Assembly (NCBI RefSeq): GCF_032854445.1
Contig: NC_088295.1
Coordinates: 75,420,028 to 75,484,027 of the forward strand
DNA from: Liolophura sinensis
Taxonomy: Eukaryota > Mollusca > Polyplacophora > Chitonida > Chitonidae
DNA: 64,000 bases
Direction: 5' to 3'
Positions 54,091-64,000 of the stretch are shown here, piece after piece. The translations under genes and the position numbers were made by a program. Each line of letters opens with the position of its first letter. Positions within the stretch are counted from its first letter, which is position 1. The notes beneath the pieces were generated by a model. It did not search any database. It worked only from the letters and a program-made list of their open reading frames with translations, and was not told where the DNA came from.

Positions 54091-56140
54091 CTACTTTGTT
54101 ACTGTAAAACAAAGTTTTATGCTGTACAACTCCATTTGCTAACCCGCTGGTTTGAAAGCAACGAGATGCCATGTAACCATAATAATTTTTTATCTTATAA
54201 GAACACTGAATATGCTTCGAACCTAAACATTAAAAGCATGTTGAAAATGCTCTAGAGACAACCCCACGTGGCTCGTGGCGGGGGGGGGGGGGAGGTGTGT
54301 TCTTACCATTTCCATTCTGGCAGCAGTGTTCATTTCGCGCTGAAAAAATGTCATGGCCAAAGTTTCGACATATCTTGGTACCTCCGAATGTTACACCATT
54401 AAAACAAATTGCTGATAAATTTCTTACAGCCGTAAAAGTGATCAATTTGATACTCGTTCTAACGTCGCCCTCCTTGTTGACTATAAAACTGCTGCCAGAC
54501 ACCCAGAGCAAGGCACTCTTTTTATTCTACTCTACCATCGCCACCATATTAGCGTAGCCCGCACCAAATCAGAACAAGAAAGCATGCACAAGATAGTTTC
54601 TCTAATTCAATTAGAGCAAGGAAGAATTTACCAAGAATTTAAAATAACACCGGAATTTTTTTTTATCTGCCCGTCCCACCGGTTTGGTATAATAACCGAT
54701 GTTATTATACTCATTCGTCAATCCCATTTCTGTGAAAGGTCATTATTTATCTCTCAATGACCCGCCCTTTATTGGCGATCCATTGCTCACATGACATGCA
54801 TGGTCAACATATTTCATCTGAGGTCAACAGTAAGGAATGTTGGAAGTAAATATCTTGATCACGTCATGTTTCTCGTCTGTCCCTTCCTTCAATTTCACTG
54901 ACGAAGATCTTTAGTACAGGGTTTACTGAATTGCGTGTACACTGATCTAATCCCCCTCCCCCACTTCTCAATAGTGATTCCTCTCTTGTTTTCTGCATCT
55001 TTCTACATTCTCCAATATTTGTGTTATTGCTATCCATCCGCCTATATGTGTCTATGTGATATCTTTCCGTCTACATCTACAATGCATGTTAATAATGCGA
55101 CAAACCCAGCAGCGTAAAGTTTACAGGATTTTTTTCTTCTTTTTTTTGTTCTCGCCATTCTTGTGGAGACCCCGGAAACACTTACTATCGGTTGCGGGTG
55201 AGGTGGCTTGAGGTCTCGCTTCAAACAGGCATGGGATAAGTCACACCTGACAGGTGTTGTGAAGAAGGCGAGTGAATGATGACCGTCATATAGATGTGCG
55301 GGCTGACACTGATTAAGCTGACTAAATTAGCCTGCTCCTGGCGTTCTCGCATATATTCGGGATTACGCCAAGATTATGTTTCGTCAGGTGTGCGCTTGGG
55401 TGTCAGGTTAGGCAGGACTGGACTGTGAGATACTGAGTACATGTATGACCATTTTTTGAGCATTTATAAGAATATAAAAAATACAGTCATTAATAACTTA
55501 TTTACTTACGACAACCTGATCAAGGTGCACTAAAAAAAGTTAATGGTACTCTGGCTGCAACCAATTTGTGGCATATTTATTTATTATCTCGATCTCGGTC
55601 ATTCTCACTTTTATGGTGTCGGCATAATTGTTTATGGACCCTAGATTGCCGTAAAAGGGATCTCAGCCATTTTGGGGCACCGACAGGGCGACAGTTTAAA
55701 AGAGTATCACAGCATAGTTGGCGAGGGCCCAGGGGCCCCGGAAGCTCCGCAACCCTAGATTGCTGTATAGACGAGCCATTCAAAGTTAACTTGTGCCCCG
55801 AGACGAGGGGTCTAAAAGAGTGCGAGGCCGTAAAACTGACAAAAATGTAAAACATTGAAAGACAGTTCCTCGATTTCAAGACATTAGGACTCCGAGTTTA
55901 AAACCTGGGGCCCCGATATTTTCGCCATGAGTTCCTTCGTAAAAGAGCCATCAATCGTCTCCAGAGAATAAAGAAATTTGAAATTGTTAATATAAGTTTG
56001 AATACTTTCCAGTACTTCACGTTATTCGTGGAAAGAAAAGAGAGTCTAGCACTCTTGTAGCCAAAGTTGTGTATTCAGTTTGACGCGTGCAGTTGTAGAT
56101 AAATAAAATCATTCATGTAACCAGTTAATCTGTTTTATTA
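54091..56140. other. Intergenic; G-run at 54279 and a GC-rich patch at 55620-55830
   Basis: A 13-base G run lies at about 54279-54293. The patch at 55620-55830 (gggcccaggggccccggaag) has overlapping open frames on both strands and may be the remnant of an unidentified insertion. No domain recognised. Confidence 0.3.
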
Positions 56141-56334
56141 AGAATGAGTGAGTGAGTGTTTGGGAATTAACGTCATTGTTTGATTAATAAGTAATGATTC
56201 TGGTATATTCTTTATGAATATGGAAGAAGTGAAACTTTAGAAGGAGGCCCTGCAATATATACTCTGCATTTCTTGCCTGATCAAATCTTCCGCGGCATGT
56301 AGAAAGTGAAGGGGGATGTGGGGTGGTGGTGGTT

Positions 56335-56352
56335 GGGGGGGGGGGGGGGGGG
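56335..56352. repeat. Poly-G run
   Basis: About 17 consecutive G residues after ggtggtggttgg. Confidence 0.95.
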
Positions 56353-56459
56353 AATTGACTCGCTGAAGGCCATACGGCAATAAAACTTGACATACACGAG
56401 AGCTTAAGTCGCGAACCAATTAACCAATGTAGGGAGTTAATCTCAGTCCCTGGCAGCCG

Positions 56460-56690
56460 TATATGACTGAAGCTCACGAGAGTCTAAGGCTCGGCATACA
56501 CGAGAGTCTAAGGCTCGGCATACACAAGAACTTAAAGCTCGGGATACACGAGAGCTTAAAGCTCGGCAAACACAAGAGTTTAAGGCTCGGCACACACGAG
56601 AGCTTAAAGCTCGGTATACACGAGAACTTAAAGCTGGGCATACAGGAGAGTCTAAAGCTGGGCATACAAGAGAGTTTAAGGAGCGACTAA
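56460..56690. repeat. 24-bp minisatellite with an outlying inverted unit
   Basis: Unit acacgagag(t/c)(c)t(t)aa(g/a)gctcggcat, about nine copies. A near-identical unit lies inverted at about 56764-56790 (ctcgtgtatgccgagcttta), and a single direct unit precedes the array at 56393. Confidence 0.9.
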
Positions 56691-56879
56691 ACTTAAGTCA
56701 GCTGGTCGCATGGAGTTGGTTCCAGCAGCAGAGGATCGTGGTTGGGATGAGTTGGGTGTTGAGTTCTCGTGTATGCCGAGCTTTAGACCCTAGGCTCTGC
56801 GTAAAACTATAATCAAAGATATAAATTAATGATACACATTGATCTACTTATACCTATAGACACACCTTATATAAAAGTT

Positions 56880-57165
56880 AATTTTATTTATTTACTTCAT
56901 TGCTGTTTTATGCCGCACTCAAGAGTATTTCGCTTATACAACGGCGGCGAGCATTATGCTGGAAGAAAAACGGGCAGATCCCGGGGAAACCCACGGCCAT
57001 CCGCAGGCTGCTGGTAGACCTTCCCACGTACGGCCAGAAAGGAAGCCAGCATAAAAAGGAAAGGAAACCTGACTTGAACTCACAGGGGCCGTATTGGTGA
57101 AAGACACCTGGGTCATTGCGCCGTGCTGACCTGCTAACCCCCTTTGCCACGAGGGCCCCTATAAT
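56880..57165 (-). mobile_element. Nin-type SINE, minus orientation
   Basis: ttgctgttttatgccgcact, caagagtatttcgcttatac, acggcggcgagcattatgct, gggcagatcccggggaaacc, acttgaactcacaggggccg and head end gctaaccccctttgccacga. Moderately diverged. Confidence 0.88.
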
Positions 57166-57719
57166 AGTTGAAGAAAGTAGTAAACTGTGAAGGACACCTT
57201 TACTGCAAGGTGTAAACCAGTAACAGATTAGCTTTGCATCCTGTCTACAATAATTAGCCCATGTGACCAACTGAACACAGGTGAGATTGCATTTCGTGAT
57301 GTTAATTAAGTCGCCTTCAGCAAAAATAGGCAGAACCTTTCATGTCATTGCCAGCTGTAACTGGGGTAATTTAGTTTGATTAGTCTTCACTATGCTGGTA
57401 AAGTTAAAGGAAAGTAGATACCAGCGCGTACTGGCTTCAAATGAATGTCGTTCTCATATACGCTATCCAATAGGCTGTGTCTCTCCTGCAGTCCAATGAG
57501 TGAGCTTCTAACAAACTGTGAAACAAGGCAATGGCCGTTTGACAGCTACGGCAACTTTTGCGGTTTCTGACCTGCTACAGACGACGATTAAAACACGAAA
57601 CAATGCAAAACTTACAGAGTTGCTTGATAAAAATGAGTGACTGGCGCCGATAATGGTGAATTCATGTTTTGTGTTCAGTTGACGGTAGTTTCGAAAGTGA
57701 TAATCAGTCCCCCATGGTT

Positions 57720-57935
57720 TTAATCTCTAATCCAGATCACGAGTATTAGCGACAACGCGGGAAACAAAGGAGAACTAAAATCACCCATGATGATGATTGC
57801 TTGACGTGCTTGAATAATTTCGGCCATATTATATCTTGGTAAATATTAAGATTTGTTTTTCAGTATTCTTTTAAATACGCGAAAATTATTTCCCGGGAAC
57901 ATATTGTTGGAGAAAATCCGCGAAAATAAATTCCT
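57720..57935 (+). repeat. Dispersed repeat, copy 2
   Basis: Second copy of the 47380 repeat, with the same motif order. No ends with inverted repeats and no open frame. Confidence 0.8.
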
Positions 57936-58164
57936 TTACAGTACTTTACTTTATGAAGCACTTCACAGTAATACATGTTGTTAGAATGGTCAGTTGAGAC
58001 GTTGATTAATAACGGCCTGGGTATACACTGTGTAAAATTTCTGAACATATATGTCATGTCTGGCTGTATTTTGCACATAGAAAAACACTGTAAATACTTT
58101 ACAAGGACAAGTGAACAAGGTCTACAAAATACACTGAACAAATACATGTATCTGTTGTAGGTTT

Positions 58165-58330
58165 AAGGCATTTATATATTTACCTATTTATCTGATAGCT
58201 GCCTAACACCATACTCCTGAATTTTTCACTCATATAATCGCAGTCAGTTTTATGGATAGAGAAAAGCACAGTTTCTGGTTTAAACCACGGACATTTGGCT
58301 AGTTGCTGGCGAACCTTTCCAGATGTGACG
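58165..58330 (-). mobile_element. Diverged relative of the Nin-type SINE
   Basis: ctgcctaacaccatactcct, gaatttttcactcatataat, cgcagtcagttttatggata, gtttaaaccacggacatttg and gctggcgaacctttccag. Same diverged subfamily as 35880 and 53965. Confidence 0.65.
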
Positions 58331-60160
58331 TATAGATATGTACACCACATTATAGTCAGAAGAGAACAGTTTATCCACAGAAAAAAAGGCACAGTGGCCC
58401 AAAATGCAAGGAAATCTTGCTGTAAAAATACAGCAGTCGTTGTTAGAGCCTATTTATTTGAAATGAAAAGTTTACTATACAAAAGAGGATGACAGTGACG
58501 GCAATGTAATAGTTGATCAATGGTCACAAGTAACGTGTGAAATCCGGCCTCTTGTCAATTTTTCTCAATTAGTTTATTCCACCTGTTCGCGTAAATACTT
58601 AAACGAAGCAAATTTCAGGCCGCATAGCACCTTGGATTCAGCAAAATAATGTCGGAACTATATCCAGAGTTTGCTTATCTTGAACAGTGGGTTGTTTTCA
58701 TTTCAAACCTATTGTGTTTACTTATACTAGGAAAATAGCTCGTAATGATTTCCTTGAGGGAGAAAAACTACAATATAACAACTCTGAAAGCAATTAGACG
58801 CTGGACTACGTTTCGAAATTGTGCATTATAACTTGTCACTTAGTTTGCATGCAGCTTTTCGTATATTTTTATAAACTGAAACTACTGTTTTCATGCGGAG
58901 AATGTCACGTGATGAATGTTTACGACATACTCCCTACAGACCATGTATCGCTCTCTACTTCCGCTGTAGATCACTACATGCCATCAATCACAAATTTTGA
59001 ACAACCTTGAACAACGCCAATGTCACCATTGACCTTTGTTATTTTGTCTGTTGTTGGACCCCTACCGTATAAAGAAAGATTAACTTGTCCGACTGACTAA
59101 GAGTTTAGCCAATATTCCGTGTGTGTCTGAACAATTGAAAGAAAAAGCACCTTTAGCTCACAGAAAATCTTCTAAATAGATCTAGTCTTTGGGAATTTCA
59201 TCTTGGATATTGTTTTACCGGTTGGTGGCCCGACACTTCTGTTACTATTTCAGAAAGATCATTAACATCCACTGTTGTTGAAGTAATGTATGAAAACTTG
59301 TAGCAAATGAACTGATTCATTGAGAACTAGGGGAAGTAATATTACCAAATAAACGACAGTTCTCAATTTTGCGCAATTATAGTCTTCTTACGCAAAGTTT
59401 ATGCAACATATCGCGCAGATCATTTTGCCAAATTCTAATCAAAATCCATCAAAATATTTTTTTAAGATCGTGTGGTAATTGACCTTAAATTGCCTCCGAA
59501 TTCCACCTGGGCCATTGTTTGAGTATCATTTCAAGTCCCTGGAAAATAACGTGTATTAGAAGGACGGGGGCGGTATGTATTATACGAGGTAGACTTTATG
59601 AATGAAGGAACCGTGTTCCAGTTTATGAATAGCTGTTAACAACTTCCTGTTCTCTTAATCATTGAGGTTAAGGCATAGTTCATTTTCTGCTGTTAACCAG
59701 AAAAACGCCATTAATCATCTGACCAAAGTACATTATTTTACATTCACAACTGTTTATCTCATTCATCGAACTAATGATCACCCTGTTCCGATCACTTCCG
59801 GTCTGAAACGCAAAAAAAGATTGGTGTAGGAAATCAAGGCCAAATCACGTGACGTACTCCGGGCTACATTTCACACGATCAGTGGAAAGAAATCGGAGCT
59901 GACGTTCATCATTCAACCAGGTATCTTTTACATTTTGAACTCTTTGTACGATAACATCGACCACCGCAGTCCCGTTTAGTTTGAGGTCTTAGGTATTTAC
60001 CCTAATAAGGAACAAAAGGAAATAGGCCCCAATGAACCACCCCCGCGTTTGCTTATCAAAACTATTTAACCCTACAATTTGTGTTCACATCACACCGTCA
60101 TCCAAGAGCGGCCCTTTGAACAGTCCCTCTCCCATAAACTCTTAAAGGCACAGGCGAAGT
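58331..60160. other. Intergenic, nothing recognised
   Basis: Contains cacgtga words at about 59846 but no supported promoter. Confidence 0.3.
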
Positions 60161-60164
60161 CAAA

Positions 60165-60218
60165 ATGAGCGAGATATCCCTAAGATCTCTTGAAATACGA
60201 CAGGATCTCTATCAAGGG
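60165..60218 (+). CDS. Possible upstream coding exon of the 63061 gene
   Basis: ATG with A at -3 (gtcaaaATGAG) begins MSEISLRSLEIRQDLYQG, 18 codons in phase 0, followed by donor gtatgt. Spliced to 63061 it stays in frame (adding V before MSCLG). If real, the hydrophobic segment would be an internal anchor rather than a signal peptide. Equally it could be a 5' UTR exon or chance. Confidence 0.25.
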
Positions 60219-63060
60219 GTATGTATGAATTTTATGACTATGTCGATCTGTCAAGCGACATCATAACAAAAAATCGTATTCAATCACAACTTCAATGACA
60301 TGTTGACTGGAATGTTAAATCAAAACTGTTGTAAATGTAAAGCTTTTTAAATGAGCTTATATACGGCGAAATACGTAACACATGCGCAGCGGCAAATTTA
60401 CTAATATTTATTTACTTATCTGTAACATCCTGAGGTATCTTTATACATGCTGTGTTCTATTCCGATCACTAAATACATGATGATTGTTGTCAACAGTCTT
60501 GTCTATCATAGGTAGTGATGAATTGCTTGCTAAAGGTAATAGAGCTCTGTAAATCGCTCTGTTTTGTTTTTCCACATTGCTGACAACCTTTAGATATACA
60601 TATATATATATATTGTCCATTCGCTTAACGAGGTTCAGTTTGCAAGACGACGTCAAATTTTTCTGATTTCTGAAATTTGCGCGTTTTGCAATATCTCTTG
60701 ACATAAAGATTCAGTTTTGTATTAAAATAAAAAGAAACAATCAGTGTTAAATACAATATATAAAACTAACGTTGCATGCCCTTTGTAATTTCAGCCTGCA
60801 TGAATACAATTGACTATTAAAATTCTTTGTCATAAAAAGGAACAAGAGTCAAATGCAGGATAGTCTTAGAAAAGATGTTTCATTGTCTTCAGTGTTATAT
60901 TCCCTTTTTAAATATATTGAAAAGAGTTTATTAATGACGTGGTTATATGCTTCTATGCTTATATGGCTGTTGAGAAAGTTACCAATCCTTGAAATGGCCC
61001 CTATCACAACAGGTCATTTACTAAAAAAGCATAGTATGCAAGCTTTCGGTTTTACGTCTTCATATGACGACGAAAGATCCATTCGGTACAGTGTTTCCAT
61101 GGCTACCACCCCGACAATCAGTCACAGCAGTTAATCTCCGTCTGATGCATTAGAAATGGGACATGTTCCATTCCCGTCCGGCTTACGCATGCGTTCAACG
61201 ATTTCACGGCGTTTTAGGAAATACACGAGCATATTTATGAAATTCCCTTTCTTGGAAAAGGTATCGCACACGAAATAGCAAACGCTATTGCGTGTCCTTG
61301 GAAACACAGCATTAGTTTTTTGAAGTTCAGATGTGTATTCTTCCTCCGAAAAAATGTTTCAATCTTCGTCAATTAGATAGATATATAAATAAATGTTATG
61401 TGATTTCTTTATTTATTTGTTTATTTATTTATATGATTGGAGTTTAACGCCTAAAAACTAATAAAAAACTTTAATCGTTGATCCACCGGTAAATGTCCGC
61501 TTTCGGTTTAACGCTATCGGTCAACAGTGACACACAAGCCATCGCAACATACCAGGCAAATATACCTGAAAATCTTCCGCCGCGCGGTCGCACTGATCCA
61601 ATGGGTGTCGGATTTAATCACCAAACCTAATTAGTCTTTGTGTTGTAATTAAACTGAGATGTACTGGGCACCATTGTGAGCGAGTATTCCAATATGTATA
61701 AGGAAGACATTAATTATCACCTGAGTTGTGACTGCATGGGGTGTGAATCTATCCCCAGGCTTTTCACCTGTGGCCTTGATCTTGGTTTTGAGCAACCACG
61801 TGATTCTTCCTGGAAAACGTTTCAGCTAATCGTTATCAAACAACACTTTGATGTAATTCAGAACATCTAATAAACGGGGAATAATTACAGATTCTATAAA
61901 ATCACCAATGGGAAAATATACACCAATCTCTCAGAACTCCTGTTCCATTGTCATCCAAACCAAAGAGTTTTGGAAAAAAAACCTTATTCGCTAATCAAAT
62001 CATATTTTCTGTATTTACCAAAGATACCTGAATTTATTGCCTTTTTACAGTCAGTATACTGCTGCGACCCGCTTAATAACTTTTACGAACTTAATGACTG
62101 ATTTTGAACGGTAAGACATGCACAGACGAGGCTGACATTTTGTGAAAGGTAATTATTTGGGGTATTCTAAAATAATTGCAAAAAACATGTTTGGATTTGA
62201 GCTGATCGATTTTGTTTTGGCCAAACATCTCCGATATAACATTTTCAAAATAAAAAGAAATGAACTTATATGGCGAATAATTTTTTGTGCAGTTGTTAAA
62301 AACCAACGCTGGGAATTTAACTGAATATCCCGTTTTGGGGATAGGTGCAAATTGGTTATTTTGTACAGGTTTATTTAGTTTTGCCTGGCTCTTCTTAACG
62401 CGCTCCGATTCTGCCTGTACAGTTTGACCAGAATGCATGGCGACGTGTTCATTTATAAATAGAAATTCCACAAAGAAAGTGACAACGTTTGTTTCCCTGG
62501 TTTTTGACAGCAATGAGTGTGAATAGAAGTAGGTAGGCCTAGATACGGATGGGGAATCATGTAAAGCGAGACTGTCACATTTTTCACTTATGTACTTACT
62601 TGTGTTAGAGAGACTATACCGAATATTTGTGGCAAATAATCCATTTTCGTTAATGAACTTAAATTTTCCATATTTATCAGGAAAGCCTCAAATTAGTGTC
62701 TGTCAGCAAATAGAATGCTCTATTTATAATGTCATAACGATTCTTAGGTTTATACACGTTATTATTTCAATTCTGGTAACTTTATCACCGATTTTGAAGG
62801 GTAACAGGTGCACACACGAAGCTGATGTTTTGCCATTATTAATTGTTTGGGCTTTTCTAAAATAACAGAAAAATTCCACTGGAAGTGTGGTAATCGATAT
62901 CTTGCCCAAAATTTCCGGTACGTATAATTGTGTGACTAGTAGTAGATTTGAAACTCTTCGGATTATTACTGCCAAATCTGAACAGTTTATAATCTATCTA
63001 TCCTTCAAAATAATCTAAATGTTTTCTTTATCTTACGAGATTAACCGCACACTGTTGTAG
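60219..63060. other. Intergenic or first intron of the 63061 gene
   Basis: AT-rich. Two related segments, 62098-62180 and 62788-62870, share ttgaa(c/g)ggtaa, tgcacacacgaagctga and ttctaaaataa words and look like a direct duplication. The minus-strand open frame at 62091-62513 includes one of them and has no recognisable domain. Confidence 0.4.
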
Positions 63061-63250
63061 GTAATGTCTTGCTTGGGCTGGTTCAAACATAGTCACGTGA
63101 CTGTGGTCACCCTCTTTCTGGTGTTCAGTCTGGTAACTCACGCGACAGTAGCAGATTCACTCTGTCAGTCACGATGTGAGTCAGGAACTCCTTATCTGTT
63201 ACCATTAAGAGCCATCTGGCGGAGAACGGTGGAAGACATGGAAGGACAAG
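63061..63250 (+). CDS. Putative secreted precursor, exon with signal peptide
   Basis: Preceded by cacactgttgtag. ATG at 63064 (G at -3) starts MSCLGWFKHSHVTVVTLFLV, then FSLVTHATVADSLCQSRCES, a classic signal peptide with likely cleavage after ATVA, followed by two close cysteines and TPYLLPLRAIWRRTVEDMEG. Donor CAAG|gtaatt, phase 1, joins the exon at 63932. The signal peptide, small exons and an internal RR fit a neuropeptide or small hormone precursor, but I do not recognise the family. A membrane protein whose N-terminus comes from 60165-60218 is the alternative. Confidence 0.6.
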
Positions 63251-63529
63251 GTAATTTCTGTTTTTTTTCTAGACGTCCACTGTATCGACTTCTTGCGCTC
63301 CTTTTTTCCTTTTTATTCCAGTCATCTTTCTTGCGAAAAACGTTACCAATTAATTTTTACTAAACAGTATCATTATCACTTCTCTATCCCAAGGTTTTTC
63401 CTTTTTATCTGGCAATATGATATTCAGATGAATCAAAGATTTGACACAGATTCGACTGAAGAAAAGTAATAATTGTAGCAAATTACATTCAGATTACCGT
63501 AACAATGTGACAACTGGACATCGTTACTA

Positions 63530-63650
63530 CCCATTTGGTATGTGTTTTACGTCGTTTAACTTATGCGACGCCGGTCAGCATTTTTTTTTTAAACTCACGA
63601 CCATCCGCGGGTTGCTGGCTGCAGACCTTCCCACATACGACCCGAGACGT
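63530..63650 (-). mobile_element. Nin-type SINE fragment inside the intron of the putative precursor
   Basis: gtgttttacgtcgtttaact, tatgcgacgccggtcagcat, an internal T/A run, then actcacgaccatccgcgggt, tgctggctgcagaccttccc and acatacg. Confidence 0.75.
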
Positions 63651-63931
63651 CTTAACCTTTATGGTTATAGATTCATTCAGAATATTTTGGCGTGATTGTT
63701 GAAATGTGTCTTTTGATTATAACAATGACATTTTTGTTTGCGGCTGACGATTGGTCAATGTGTATCCGGGTTAGTATTGAAAACGATCCAAAAGTCTTTA
63801 AGTTTCAAATGTGGAAATGAATATCTTTGCAGTGAAAAGTCTGAAAAACTCTGAAAAAAGAAACACTATTTGCCTGAGTAAACCTTATAACTGTATACTC
63901 TAAGCCCATGTGATTTGTATGCTTGTTACAG

Positions 63932-64000
63932 ATGTGCCATTTGAGGAGTTCATGGCCTCACTACTCCTAGCCTCACGGAGTAGATCGGAGTTACGAGACA
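63932..64000 (+). CDS. Next exon of the same putative precursor, cut by the window edge
   Basis: Preceded by atgcttgttacag. Joined in phase 1 it reads DVPFEEFMASLLLASRSRSE then LRD and is open to the end of the window. A plain coding-looking helix segment with no hallmark. Confidence 0.55.

Noticed and set aside
62091-62513. 140-codon minus-strand open frame
   Set aside because: AT-rich, overlaps a duplicated non-coding segment, no recognisable motif or splice context.

Overview
This is eukaryotic DNA from a lophotrochozoan animal, most likely a mollusc. The evidence is spliced genes with GT-AG introns, a neuropeptide F precursor ending in RPRF-Gly, many tRNA-derived SINEs of kinds common in mollusc genomes, AT-rich intergenic DNA and a large load of minisatellites. 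The species cannot be named from sequence alone.

Three genes could be assembled exon by exon with every splice phase consistent. (1) 7977-23786, plus strand: protein O-fucosyltransferase 2 (POFUT2), nine coding exons, 440 residues. (2) 38876-28396, minus strand: a nicotinic acetylcholine receptor-type subunit, seven coding exons, 609 residues, convergent with POFUT2. (3) 49121-52300, plus strand: a neuropeptide F (NPF/NPY family) precursor with TATA box, non-coding first exon and three coding exons, 99 residues, divergent from the receptor gene. A fourth gene, probably a small secreted precursor, begins on the plus strand at 63061 (perhaps at 60165) and runs off the right edge. Weak minus-strand exon candidates at 3038-3139 and 1392-1469 may be the start of a gene leaving to the left.

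Between the genes lie two SINE families (one with a TCAC-type tail, one resembling the mollusc Nin/Meta-type SINEs), two inverted-repeat elements, other dispersed repeats and at least eight tandem arrays. Several arrays overlap coding sequence. POFUT2 exon 5 sits inside a 122-bp tandem array that has copied the exon five times. The last codons and stop of POFUT2, and of the receptor gene, are also copied downstream in their 3' UTRs.

The main result is in POFUT2. Besides the tandem copies of exon 5, a diverged version (16891-16963) lies in the next intron with intact splice sites and matching phases. Using exactly one of the two keeps the frame; using both or neither breaks it. This is the expected arrangement for mutually exclusive splicing. 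Nothing in the window looks like a prokaryotic system, CRISPR array or viral element.
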